From Ashinkailepas kermadecensis (taxonomy: Eukaryota > Arthropoda > Thecostraca > Neolepadidae): a DNA stretch of 64,000 bases. The stretch is taken from contig JAOTOM010004115.1 in the NCBI GenBank assembly GCA_034440615.1, forward strand, positions 150,001 to 214,000, in the 5' to 3' direction. Made by a program: the position numbers and the translations under genes. Position 1 is the first letter of the stretch; the number at the start of each line of letters is the position of its first letter. Below, piece after piece: positions 45,928-57,834 of the stretch. Under the pieces are notes generated by a model, which searched no databases, had not been told where the DNA came from, and saw only the letters and a program-made list of their open reading frames with translations.

Positions 45928-46427
45928 GCCTAAGTCAGAACACGAGGCCACTGCACTCGCCTCGGCCGGTGGCCCTGACCAGCTCAGCTCGGTTCGGGTC
46001 TCTGGGCCCAGTCCGGTTTCCTCGCATATATCAAACTCGCCGTGTGGTAGCTGCACCATCTACCACGTTCACGTGGCACGAAGCTGTCGCCGGTGAGGGT
46101 TTGGACGGATGTGGGAAGACCCGTGAGTTCTGACTAACGACCGTATCACCATTTTAAGGGCTTGACGTCACCACTTTGCGAGTGTTGCTCCACAAAAAAA
46201 AATGGTAGACCGCCAGCTTCAACGCTTTGATGTAAGCCGATGTTGGAAGTACCGCCTCAGCTGGTTAGTCATTGATGATGTTCATTCGCTTCCGAAACAG
46301 CCGTGGAATGTCAATCGCGCCGATGACATTCACTTCAATGTAGATGCATTCCTATTTGAGTACGTGTTGTCAATCTTGAGGAAATCGCTGCGCGTACAGT
46401 GGTGACAGCTGACCATGTCGTGGCCCG
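45928..46427. other. Unique spacer
   Basis: A 67-codon plus frame (46202-46405) of varied composition has no recognised family and no clear splice context. Confidence 0.35.
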
Positions 46428-47283
46428 GCCTCGACACGGATCCTGCTCATGGAGTCCCAACAGGGACCAGCAACCGATGACACGGATCCTGCTCATGGAG
46501 TCCCAACAGGGACACGGATCCTGCTCATGGAGTCCCAACAGGGACCAGCAACCGATGACACGGATCCTGCTCATGGAGTCCCAACAGGGACACGAATCCT
46601 GCTCATGGAGTCCCAACAGGGACCAGCAACCGATGACACGGATCCTGCTCATGGAGTCCCAACAGGGACCAGCAACCGATGACACGGATCCTGCTCATGG
46701 AGTCCCAACAGGGACCAGCAACCGATGACACGGATCCTGCTCATGGAGTCCCAACAGGACCAGCAACCGATGACACGGATCCTGCTCATGGAGTCCCAAC
46801 AGGGACCAGCAACCGATGACACGGATCCTGCTCATGGAGTCCCAACAGGGACCAGCAACCGATGACACGGATCCTGCTCATGGAGTCCCAACAGGGACCA
46901 GCAACCGATGACACGGATCCTGCTCATGGAGTCCCAACAGGGACCAGCAACCGATGACACGGATCCTGCTCATGGAGTCCCAACAGGGACCAGCAACCGA
47001 TGACACGGATCCTGCTCATGGAGTCCCAACAGGGACCAGCAACCGATGACACGGATCCTGCTCATGGAGTCCCAACAGGGACCAGCAACCGATGACACGG
47101 ATCCTGCTCATGGAGTCCCAACAGGGACACGAATCCTGCTCATGGAGTCCCAACAGGGACCAGCAACCGATGACACGGATCCTGCTCATGGAGTCCCAAC
47201 CGATGACACGGATCCTGCTCATGGAGTCCCAACAGGGACACGGATCCTGCTCATGGAGTCCCAACAGGGACCAGCAACCGATG
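46428..47283. repeat. 46-bp minisatellite, about 18 copies
   Basis: Units are GACACGGATCCTGCTCATGG, AGTCCCAACAGGGACC, AGCAACCGAT. Shorter units lacking the CAGCAACCGATGA part lie at both ends (46500-46600, 47110-47250) but not in the centre. Confidence 0.97.
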
Positions 47284-47559
47284 CGCGGCTGCCACAGTGA
47301 CCCACTCCATGAACGAAGACCGGTGAAAGACACACAAGCGCGATGAGGCGCTTTAATGCACGCAGCAAAGACCTCTGTGTGGATTCTGCTGATAATGGTG
47401 TGTCATACCCACACTGCCGTATTCGTCAGTAGTCAGTAGTCGGTACTCAGTAGCCAGTGGTCAGTGGTCACGGCCGCGTAGTCCAGTGACCGTGATCCAT
47501 GATCCATAACCGGACGAGCAGAGGAAATTCTGCGCGCTCCGTCCGTTCTGTCGGTTTGT

Positions 47560-47640
47560 GAGGAAGGTGGTACCTCCGGCCCCGCAGGGCTCGTTGTTAG
47601 TGAGGAAGGTGGTACATCCGGCTCAGCGCAGCTCATTGTT
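47560..47640. repeat. 44-bp duplication
   Basis: Two copies of GTGAGGAAGGTGGTAC(C/A)TCCGGC followed by a GCTCRTTGTT word. Confidence 0.85.
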
Positions 47641-48764
47641 CAGCCATAATTTGTGCGTGGAGGCGCCAACCGTGGTCCGTCACATGCTCTTGGAGATGAA
47701 TCAGCATGGTGAATCATACTTCGATGAGTACAAATCAGTTCAAATCCATGTCACGCGTATGCAGTGGTATCCAGGGTTGAAAGAAGGGAACAGCAGTAGC
47801 ACATGACTGCCTCAAAGATGGAGGAGGGGAGGAACTATCTTGGAGTCGATTCTTTCCATGTAGCGCCCATAGGGTGAATGTTAGGTCGACGAAATGTGTG
47901 TGGGTGACCCCTCCAGTTGTCCCCTCTGCCCCTCCTCCATGGCGCTCGTGTACGTTGCCATGGTAACACTAATGGGAATGACGCTGCCATGCAGCACGGA
48001 TTTCTTTAGCTTCTTGCTAAAGTTTCCCATCATGGAAGCTCCCGTTAAAATTGGTGGAGCACACTAAGCCTGCTAGAAGAAGGAAAACATGCCACAAAAT
48101 GCATTGTTGGCCATCGGTGGGATTTTTCGTTGGAAGAAACATCTCTATATTTGATCTTGCCAATACGACACTATAGTAATTCTGAGAAGCTAGTATTAGG
48201 CTTATTACGCTGCATTGGAAGACCTTATCCTATGCTTCGGAGCACAATACATCAATGTGTTTTCACTTAGCAGGGAAGAACTAACTATTGACCAAATTGA
48301 GTCAAGGATGCATCCATAGATATTTCTCTGAAACCTTATTGTCACCACAATTTGCTGTGAAACTAAACGCCACTATGTTCCTGTCATATGCATGGCAAAC
48401 CGTTCTACGATTCCTTTTATCAGGACCTGAGGAAAGATTGGTTTGAATTTGCGGGCCGCTAATGCTCCATGTTCGTTCCACGAATCGTGTATATTACGGA
48501 CTATATGGATGTCTTCATTTCCGGTTCACACAGTTGTCAACCGTTCACTTTCCCTCGTATTATTCAATGATGACACCGTCGTGTGCCAATGTTCCAAATC
48601 GAAGACAATGCGTTATATCATTAGCGTATCCTTCCAGGAGGCTTTCAGTTCTCAGACGATCCAACACTGCTAACTATCGGACATCCCTGGCCGTGATCGT
48701 AGAGCGTGGCCATAGCGGTGCATGTGTCCAGTCGTCTCAGTACTGCCGCTTCATCTGGCCGGTA
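47641..48764. other. Unique spacer
   Basis: About 1.1 kb without repeats. Frames up to 129 codons show no motif and no clear exon boundaries. Confidence 0.35.
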
Positions 48765-49822
48765 ACCTCAGCGCAGCCACCTCACCTGGTCAATAACCTC
48801 AGCACCACCACCTCACCTGACCACTCCCCACAGCACCATCACCTCACCTGACCACTCCCCACAGCACCATCACCTCACCTGACCACTCCCCACAGCACCA
48901 TCACCTCACCTGACCACTCCCCACAGCACCATCACCTCACCTGACCACTCCCCACAGCACCACTCACCTGACCACTCCCACAGCACCATCACCTCACCTG
49001 ACCACTCCCCACAGCACCATCACCTCACCTGACCACTCCCCACAGCACCATCCCTCACCTGACCACTCCCCACAGCACCATCACCTCACCTGACCACTCC
49101 CCACAGCACCATCACCTCACCCTGACCACTCCCCACAGCACCATCCCTCACCTGACCACCCCCACAGCACCACCACCCCACTCCAGCACCATCACCTCAC
49201 CTGACCACTCCCCACAGCACCACACCCACCACACTCCCCACAGCACCGCCACCTCACCTGACCACTCCCCACAGCACCATCACCTCACCTGACCACTCCC
49301 CACAGCACCATCACCTCACCTGACCACTCCCCACAGCACCGCCACCTCACCTGACCACTCCCCACAGCACCATCACCTCACCTGACCACTCCCCACAGCA
49401 CCATCACCTCACCTGACCACTCCCCACAGCACCATCACCCCCACAGCACCATCACCTCACCTGACCACCCCCCCCACAGCACCGCCACCTCACCTCCCCA
49501 CAGCACCATCTCACCTGACACTCCCCACAGCACCCCACCTCACCTGACCACTACCACTCCCCACAGCACCATCACCTCACCTACCACTCCCCACAGCACC
49601 ATCACCTCACCTGACCACTCCACAGCACCCCTGACCACTCCCCACAGCACCATCACCTCACCTGACCACTCCCCACAGCACCATCACCTCACCTGACCAC
49701 TCCCCACAGCACCACCACCTCACCTGACCACTCCCCACAGCACCATCACCTCACCTGACCACTCCCCACAGCACCGCCACCTCACCTGACCACTCCCCAC
49801 AGCATCGCCACCTCACCTGGTC
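48765..49822. repeat. 31-bp minisatellite rich in indels, about 33 copies
   Basis: Units are CCTCACCTGACCACTCCCCA plus CAGCACCATCA. From about 48960 to 49640 many units have small deletions, C-run length changes or truncations. The outer units are regular. Confidence 0.96.
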
Positions 49823-50029
49823 AGCGGAGTGCAAAACAAATGTGAGGAGATCGGATGGGACAAAGGAACAGATATAAGTTGCTCATGGTGGATGAGTTTT
49901 TAAATTAGCCTTTTGAGCGTCACAAGAAATGAAGCCGGGTTCAAAATGGCATGTCCCCAACCATTGAGACCCCACCCAACCAACAAAGTTTCCACGTCCT
50001 TGCTGCTGTCCAGACGTCTGCCCAGCCAT

Positions 50030-50285
50030 CTTCCTCAGCTCGACGGCTGGAGTCCCGGCTCCTGAGACAAAACCTCCACACTGTAATTCAGGACGGCTGG
50101 AGTCCCGACTCCTGAGACAAATCCTCCACACTGTAATTCAGGACGGCTGGAGTCCCGACTCCTGAGACAAATCCTCCACACTGTAATTCAGGACGGCTGG
50201 AGTCCCGACTCCTGAGACAAATCCTCCACACTGTAATTCAGGACGGCTGGAGTCCCGGCTCCTGAGACAAAGCCTCTAAGCTGCA
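50030..50285. repeat. 50-bp tandem repeat, about 5 copies
   Basis: Units contain GACGGCTGGAGTCCCGACTC, CTGAGACAAATCCTCC and ACTGTAATTCAG. The inverted repeat GGAGTC-CC-GACTCC is present in the central copies and altered (CCCGGCTCC) in the outer ones. Confidence 0.95.
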
Positions 50286-52600
50286 GTTCAGCACAATACC
50301 CACTGGACAGAGCCCCTCTCGTCGTGCGGTTGCCTTGTCAACACTGATGTCCGAAGCTTTAACCTTCGCCCGTGGGTGGCGTTTTGCCACATTCGCCAGT
50401 GGAGGCGTTGGGATTGGTGCAACACACCCTGGCGTTTCCAAACGGAACGTGCCAGACAGATGAAACAAAAACGAGCGTGTGGAGTGGGACGAGTTCTCGC
50501 GAATGACATTCCATTGATGTATCTGGGTGTGATAGGTAATTCCACAAGCCAGGTCAATGTCACATTTTCGCAAACTCGATACTTTTCACAAGTTTCACAA
50601 GCGAGTATCACAAGTGCAGATACTCGCGAACGCTTCCTAACTGCACCGATATACACTTCTTTTATTATCATTATGGTGTTCGCCAGTGGTTTACAGATAT
50701 CATGGCATATATCAAGCTCCATTTGAAGCATTTGTCGTGGGTCAGGGCAGGGCAGGGGCCGACACCGCATTGGAAAACATGTTAGAAGGCTGGCTAAAGC
50801 CACTGTTTGCACTCGCACAAGATAAAATGGGCGAAGATCGGTTTCAGGACTTAAAAGCACACTAGATATCGTGGTAAGGTACAAAAAAGGTCATCCGAGA
50901 TCAACACAGGTCAGTGGCTTTAAATGACCTTGGAATGGTACCAGACAGATGTCAGGATAGCAATCCAGTCACCTATTGGCCTAAGTCGTACGGAGTGTGT
51001 CGCTTTAGGTCACAATGTCATCTCAAGATGCGATCATCCGCGAGTCCGCGAGATCATCTTTAGGTCCGCGAGTTCGTTCAAAAGTTGGTTGATGTGTCCC
51101 CCCTGTATGATGTCATAGCTCCGTGACCTGACATAACCTGGCAAAAAAGTACCAACAGCTTCAAAGAAGACACCCTTGAGGGCACCGAAAATGTCATTGG
51201 GTTCCATTGAGCGGTTCGCAAGCTACCCACCGAACACCTTATTGGTGGTTGCAATGGACTAGTTGCAGGTTGTGAGATATATACACCAAATGAAAGAGGG
51301 AGTTCTAATTCGGACAATAATGGGTGTATCACCATTCATCAAACAACCGTTTTCTCAAAATTTACAAAGAAAAAGTTTTGCGACCGTAGGTACTCCCTGG
51401 CCGATGACGCCACAGTTTGGGAATGCCGCCATTACGGTCCGTTGCGGAGTTGGTCTAGTGCGGTGTCGCGGGGACGCTGGTTGGTAATGTTCCATTAGCG
51501 GTGGATTTATTGGCGAAATATGGGTTTCTTGAGTCGGTATACATGCACACCAGTATTCTTGTTAGTTTAAAGGATAAAATATCAGTGCAATGCTGAAAAC
51601 TTACGGGTGTATGAATAGGTAATCGGCGTGCGCCATTGTTCGTATTCGTGTGATATCTGAGTGCATTTGTATCCTTCGACCAGTTTGATTTATGACCGAT
51701 ATTCGGTTGAGTTAAATAAGGCTAGAAATGGTACATAAAACATGTTAGGTTTTGTAACCAATCTTATTTGTGCTTGTAACAACCCTGCTTAGGTATTATA
51801 TTATGTCCTGTACATTCTAGTGTTTGGGTACAATCTCTAGCAACATGTGAAATATCTGCTAAATGAATACCTGCCAAACTGGTTAGCCTGATTAGAAACT
51901 ATGCTGCATTTTTGTCATAAGCAACCTCAAAATAAACTGGATAGGGTATTGGTGGAGCAGGTGTCATATAAACTGCCACATCAGATGAAAAATGCGCCAC
52001 TCATCCACCCTGGTCCAAAACCAACTTTTGGGCACTGCCTAAGGGAATGGGGTGATTGCTACTTTTGGCTGATAAAATCCAGCAAAAAAAATGACAAAAC
52101 AGAGTGCTATGTAACGCTGAACCCAACCCCCTCCACTCTATGCAATGTTAGAAGACACTGACCACCCCCCCCCAAACTAGGTACCAGTGTTACATAATAT
52201 ATGGGCAGCCTCTTAGCATAGATGCAGGAATGGGGGGTAGAGGTGCATGCACCCCCTGACTTTGGGGTGTTTAAACATTAAACCTATGACATTGACTGGA
52301 AGGGATTGGAAAAAAGAGTGGCATACCCCTACTCCCCCCACCGTTTAAGATAGTTCCTACACCCTGGCTGGTTCGATAGAGTTTTTCTTTACCGATCATA
52401 ATTTATTCCGATGTGGCAACTTGTGTGCTGCCTGCTCATACAATACCCCACCCATTTTTACCTGTTTTCTACATGAATGTTAATATCCTTTTGAAACTGA
52501 AACAGTTCCCCATGATGTATTGTGCCTATGCTGTGTACGAATTTGTGCGCTACATTCGTGTCTAGTCCATGAGTAGCTGAGCACCAAACTACGTAGGAAA
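50286..52600. other. Unique sequence, no assigned gene
   Basis: A 198-codon minus-strand frame (50288-50884), overlapped by others on both strands, has unbiased composition but no motif I know. I could not find the next THAP exon here. It should be short and lie on the minus strand below 52717. Confidence 0.35.
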
Positions 52601-52718
52601 AGGGTACTTAGGTGGGAGCCAGCCGATGCCTACACATGCCTCTGAAAATGTGAAGACGTCAATAAATTTTAAAATAACCCAATCCCATGTCTTTGTCAAG
52701 TCAGATCCGTATACTCAC

Positions 52719-52907
52719 ATCAAAATGATCTCCGCAGCACGATGCTGTCTTGTTTATCGGGTCATTTCTCCTTACCACTTTGCACCAGAGCTTTCTCCTT
52801 TTGCGATCACTAGGAACGAAGGCAAACAGTTTTTCTGGTGTAGTAATTGTTGTGTTGGTGCACTTAGGAAAGAAACAATATCGGTAATATCCACCTTTCT
52901 CCTCCAT
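52719..52907 (-). CDS. THAP zinc-finger domain, first coding exon
   Basis: THAP domains are C2CH zinc-binding DNA-binding modules of animal transcription factors and P-element-type transposases. The minus-strand ATG at 52907 has a good context (AGAATGG). The 63 codons begin MEEKGGYYRYCFFPKC and end CCGDHFD. The zinc ligands fit Cys11, Cys16, Cys58 and His61 (C-X4-C-X41-C-X2-H). The family's conserved Trp is at 41, preceded by LFAFVPSD and RRK. The exon ends at 52719 and GTGAGT follows, a consensus donor. The C-terminal part of the domain, with its Pro of the AVP(T)IF box, must be on another exon, which I did not find. A full CRE lies upstream. No transposase sequence is adjacent, so a host factor is likelier, but a THAP9-like origin is not excluded. 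Confidence 0.85.
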
Positions 52908-52991
52908 TCTACAGCCGGAACACAACAACCCGCCGCAAAATACACGCAAATGCTAATGTCGGCCGGCGGCGACGAGTCCAGTACTAAACTG

Positions 52992-52999
52992 TGACGTCA
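52992..52999 (-). promoter_or_regulatory. CRE (TGACGTCA) upstream of the THAP exon
   Basis: Perfect CREB/ATF palindrome about 85 bp before the ATG, followed toward the gene by GC-rich GTCGCCGCCGGCCGAC. The spacing suits a core-promoter-proximal site. Function is inferred. Confidence 0.55.
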
Positions 53000-53217
53000 T
53001 CCAGCCACAGCCATTCAGGATCTAGGAAATACATATGAGCAAAATACGGCAACTTTGCTCATTCCAATGTAGAAAAAAAAATGTTCCCATGTGTTTCAGA
53101 ATGTCCTAATTGACCAAAAATTGTCCACACAAAAAAAAATTGCCGACCTGCAACTAGTCCATTGTCGACAATTCCTGTGTCCGGACGGACAGCCCGCAGT
53201 AATCTAACATATCTGAT

Positions 53218-53560
53218 CACGGGTGGCTCACGGATCACTGACCACGGGCGGATCACGGACCACGGCTGGCTCACGGGTCACGGACCACGGCTGGCTCACG
53301 GGTCACGGACCACGGCTGGCTCACATATCACGGCTGGCTCACGGGTCACGGACCATGGGTGGCTCACGGGTCACGGACCACGGCTGGCTCACGGATGGCT
53401 CACGGATTACGGACCACGGGTGGGCCACGGATCACGGACCACGGATGGCTCACGGATCACGGATGGATCACGGACCATGGGTGGCTCACGGATCACGAAT
53501 CACGGGTGGCTCACGAACCACGGGTCACGGGTGGCTCACGGATCACGGGTGGCTGATGAA
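53218..53560. repeat. About 25-bp repeat, about 14 copies
   Basis: CTGGCTCACGGGTCACGGAC plus CACGG, diverging to GGTGGCTCACGGATCACG. It lies about 220 bp upstream of the THAP CRE on the minus-strand gene. Confidence 0.92.
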
Positions 53561-53799
53561 TTGCGGATCGCAGATAGCTGACCAGGCTGACTCTGGGCGA
53601 TGTGTACGCCTGTATGGAAATGAGAGCACAACTTAATTCACGCTTGACTCAGGCTTGCGTTTGCATACAATCGGAAACTTTTCTGCGGTGCTGACCGCAA
53701 TGCCCGGACGCCTGTCACAGAACAAAGAATAGCCTTTAAAAATTGATGCGGAAACGCCAGAACCTTGAATCGGACGTCGATCGCATGAGACCGGACCCG

Positions 53800-54000
53800 A
53801 CTCATATTTCAGGTCTTGGTCATGCCCGGATCCCGATCCTGTCGGGTTCGATGTGGTCCTTACAACTCCGGGTATGGTCGGAGTCGGATCTGGTTCGGTC
53901 TGGTCCCGTTCCAGTCCGGTCCGGATCAGGATCAGGTCAGATTCAGGTCACGTTCAAGTCAGGCTCGGGCCTTGGTGAGGTCCTAGTCCAGGTCAGATTC
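53800..54000. repeat. Low-complexity GGTC/GATC-rich tract
   Basis: Recurrent CAGGTCAGATTC, GGTCCGGATCAGG and similar words without a fixed period. Confidence 0.6.
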
Positions 54001-54447
54001 TCAGATCCTCCCTTATACCTAGCCAGTGCGGGGTCACATCTGAAAGTCTCATCACCACCACAAGCAGTTTGTGTGAGGGTGTTCTGCTGTCGCGCTGGTT
54101 ACCACCTCTGACATTCGGGACATTGAGCGAGGCTTGGGATGTTGGCTTCTTGTTATTTTGTCTTCATCGAGAGCTCATTTCTACCGAATATTTCCAGTGA
54201 CTGCGGCCACTGGAGATACAGATTCAATCATACTTTAATCTGTATGTGTTATGGCTTGTATATATGAACTACTGTGACTTAGAGCCGGCTCTCTATAGAT
54301 TACAACAGTTTTTTTTTCAAGAAGTTTAGTCCGAATTCTTGCTGTGGTGGCTTTATGGACTAGGGTCCTATTGTTAACCAGAGCTTGTTGCGTGAACTCT
54401 GGCCCCACCACCGGGTCCGCGAACTCCAGTTCAACGGCATAATTTTG

Positions 54448-54647
54448 GCCGAGAGTTTAACGTACCATCAATGCACCGACACGGCCGACCCGTTAGCTCG
54501 TCCCCGGCCTTATCGGGCCAGTTGCCAACTGATCCTCACAGGCGGGGACTGGATGCGAGCGCGTGAAGCGACTTGAATCCCGTCTTGCCGGGACAGGGGA
54601 AACCAGTGCAGGCCAGCGCTGCAACCAGCTGAGCTACCGGGGCGGCC
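54448..54647 (-). mobile_element. Probable tRNA-derived SINE, family 3
   Basis: The minus-strand head GCCGCCCCGGTAGCTCAGCTGG carries a textbook A box (TAGCTCAGCTGG). A B-box-like GGGATTCAAGTC follows about 60 bp later. The distance is longer than in a tRNA, so the anticodon region is expanded. The tail TTGATGGTACGTTAAAC resembles the other retroposon tails. No target duplication was found. Confidence 0.7.
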
Positions 54648-55249
54648 ATGTCCGTTGAAACCTACCATCGTTTTTTAAGTGAATATATAATGTATGTCGA
54701 ACCTAAGATAACTATCTGCGTGTCGTAACTTTTATATCTTGGGGTTGCATGTCACGGCTACAGACACACCGTTTCTATGCCTCATAACTTTTTTGTATTA
54801 TAAAGAAACAGGCAACGTACCGTGATAATGTCCTTGAACGTCGCCTTTTCAACATTCTATGCTTTGTCTGTAAGTCTTAGTGGGGATGGGTGTGCTGCAT
54901 CGCTGAGCGACTGGGAACAATAATTGTGTATCTAATGGACTCTAAAAGGTTGTATTTCATCAGCTAAAATATAACTATAAGAATCAATCAACACCGAGGA
55001 ATTGTTTATGTGGATTATTGTCATTAGCAGAGAGGTAAACGGTAGCATTTCCACTCCCATATCCTTCATCTATTTTGCACTGGCCGCCATGGTCCTGGCA
55101 GCAATGTTCACCCTTTCTTGATATTCGTAGGACTCTGCCATCGCTATCAACCATTTATCGCTATCAACTACCATCGCTAACAACCAACATGGAAAACTTA
55201 CCTTTTAACAGAATACAATGAATTCAGAATTTTCCCAGAAATATATATG
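54648..55249. other. AT-rich unique spacer
   Basis: No gene or repeat recognised. Confidence 0.4.
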
Positions 55250-55570
55250 TGCCATTGAGGTTGTGGATGTCCGGGGCGCCAGTCTCGAAGTAACTGACAG
55301 CTTACGGCACCGGCCCACGAGTGTAGGTGTTGGGCCGTCAGTCTCGCAGTTAGTGGCGGCTTATGTCATCGTCCCACGATTGCAGGTGCAAGTGGCAGGT
55401 GTAAGGGCAACCAGTCGCTGAGTATCTGACAGCTTCCTGGACCGTCCCACGATTGTTGGTGTAAGGGCCACCAGTTTCGGTGTATATGGTAGCTTACGTT
55501 ACCGTCCCATGATTGTTGGTGTTGGGCGACCAGTATCTGAGTATCTGGCAGCTTACTTCACCCTCCCACA
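55250..55570. repeat. About 68-bp diverged repeat, 4-5 copies
   Basis: Copies share GTGTAAGGGCAACCAGTC, GAGTATCTGACAGCTT and ACCGTCCCACGATTG. A lone distant copy occurs near 57583-57635 (GTTAGGGCAACCAGTTTTCG). Confidence 0.85.
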
Positions 55571-55734
55571 GTTCCGGGCGTGAGTCTGGACGTGACGCTT
55601 CGCTTCCTACCCCACCCTCCCCCCACCCTCCCCCCACCCTTCCCCACCCTCCCCCACCAGCCGCAACAGCCGTCCTGCCGGCTATTTCCATCCCCGTCTT
55701 TGTGTGCTGGACGGCGCTGTAAGAATGAAGAGCC

Positions 55735-55975
55735 GACCGCCCACTGTACCTGAGACCATGCCGACATCCTGTGTGCACCTCGCGGCCACAGGATGATGCC
55801 ACTTCTGATGTACCCCCACCCCCATCCCACTGTACCTGAGACTATGCTGACATCCTGTGCCTACCTCTCGGCACAGGATGATGCCACTTCTGATGTACCG
55901 GCCACTGTATCTGAGACTATGCCGACATCCTGTGCCTACCTCTCGGCCACAGGATGATGGATGTACCGCCCACTG
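55735..55975. repeat. About 78-bp repeat, 3 copies
   Basis: Copies share CCCACTGTACCTGAGAC, ATGCCGACATCCTGTG and CACAGGATGATG. The inverted pair CATCCTGTG...CACAGGATG forms a hairpin in every copy. Confidence 0.9.
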
Positions 55976-56639
55976 TGAATTGTGAAGATAGCCATAGTAG
56001 TAGAAATTCAAAGAGTTTTACTTGCCCACCCGTCGGGCGTGATAAAGCCATGTCTATACGTGACTTCGACTCGGCGAGGGGCCGTCTAAAGTCAGAGTGG
56101 AGCAGCCTTCCCTGACTGGGGGCACGATCCCCAGATGAAAATGACTGTAAGGGATGAGTCTCATCCCCTCCTCCCCCCCCCACATCCTCTACGGTGGCGG
56201 TGGGCGCCGCCGTTGGATTTACTGATATAATGCATAGTTTGAGCTCAACCAACAAACGTATCTTGTATGAAAAACAGACCTACTGGGAAATTCGACCTAA
56301 AATAAAATAATTATGCCCAGTGTTCACTTTTATAATAGCATGTATGTTTTGTGCACTCGATGTCTGCCGCAGTCAAGCATTGCGCCGAATGTAGGGATCA
56401 ACATATAATAACATTTTCCTTGTTTATTTGCTCAGTGCGTGTTTTGCAGCTCCCGCTTACACGCATGCTACCGTATACAGTCGGGCATTTAAGCCATCCC
56501 ATTCATTTGCATAAAACAACATCTCTGCTTAGTAGCCGAGACTCAGCGAGAAATGTGTGGGCCAATAACACCTAGCAGTCGTTGCTACCTGAACTGGTTG
56601 CTAGTTAGAACTGAACTAGTTAGTTAGTTAGGTTGCTAG

Positions 56640-56694
56640 TTGCTAGTTTCCCTGGTTCTAACTGGTTGCTAGTTAGAACCAGGGAAACTAGCAA
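56640..56694. repeat. Perfect 24-bp inverted repeat, 7-base loop
   Basis: TTGCTAGTTTCCCTGGTTCT... at 56640-56663 is exactly complementary to 56671-56694, with loop GGTTGCT. The flanking 60 bp contains repeated GTTGCTAGTTAG words from which it may have formed. Confidence 0.95.
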
Positions 56695-56724
56695 AGCTGA
56701 TCTGGCAGTGGTTGGTCCTGACTA

Positions 56725-56747
56725 CCCCCCCCCCCCCCCCCCCCCCT
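56725..56747. repeat. Poly-C tract
   Basis: A run of about 20 C. The exact length is unreliable in any assembly. Confidence 0.9.
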
Positions 56748-57834
56748 ACCCTCTCGCCACCACCACAATCAAGCGCGTGCCCATGTCGGTGCGCGTGATT
56801 TGGGCGCCATGGCTCGATTACCGAACCATGGCACCTTCTTGCTAATAAACCTACGAGTCTTGCATTAAGGTGATGCCTCGGATTAATTCACGGCACAATC
56901 ATAGTGCTGGTGGATACGGAATTCATGCGACATATGAATTATAGGTGTGGTCACGCTTTGGTGATCTTATGTGGCTTCAGTTGACTCAACTTCCAACTTG
57001 TTCCTTCCAGTGTCAACTTCCAGTGTGGTTAGCAGAGAGGCGGTCTTGCCAAATGTTACTCAGTTTTCATATTCACCAAATGTAGCTCAGTTGTCATATT
57101 TCTACTTCCTGGTTCCATGGGTCGCTTCTGGGCAGGTCACGTGGAATTAGCTCTGAATATCGCTTGGAGAAACTCAAGAGATGTGAGATAATTACCATTT
57201 CATTCCGACCCACAAAATATGCCTGAAGCCCGGAGTGTGTTTACTTCAGCTGTCTGTGCACAGGATTCCCTGCTCGACCGAATACCTACAGCCGAAATCA
57301 TCCAATTAGTATCCCGAAGCCGAATTGGAACTCACTCATACAAGCTTGCTGCTTTACACTGTATGTATTGATGTGGGTACCATTGATGCTGTCAACGGTA
57401 GCTTAAAGTGGGTCGCTCCATGCATTGTCATGAGCTCAGTGGTTCACATATGAAGCTACTGCTTTTTCTTTGGTGTAGGTCTTTGGAGCCTACATCGTCA
57501 TTGTCGTTGAACATAATTCAGGCTAGATTCATCACGGACCATAATCATAATGCTTCTAGCTGGGCACTCCATGTTGTCCTTCACACAGGTGTTAGGGCAA
57601 CCAGTTTTCGGCTTTTGTTCCACCGTCATGTTCGATAGCAAATTTCGCCCGTGTTCGACTATTTAGTTGTGTCCAGAATGGAAATTGACGTTTGAGTTTG
57701 AGTGCCATTTTCACCTCCTTCACGACAACTTAGTACGGACTCATCGAAAGGGAAAGCAGTGTTTTTGTCGGCCGGTGGGAAGGTTGACTGCAGAGTACAG
57801 GTGAAGTTGTCCAGCGATGGTATCGGGAGCGGCG
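56748..57834. other. Unique spacer
   Basis: No exon or RNA gene recognised apart from the isolated repeat copy near 57600. Confidence 0.35.

Noticed and set aside
50288..50884. 198-codon minus-strand frame as a gene
   Set aside because: No domain, biased composition or splice context. Overlapping frames of similar length exist on both strands.
54580..54647. tRNA gene with TAGCTCAGCTGG A box
   Set aside because: The A-to-B box distance is too long and no matching acceptor stem is visible, so SINE-derived is the better reading.
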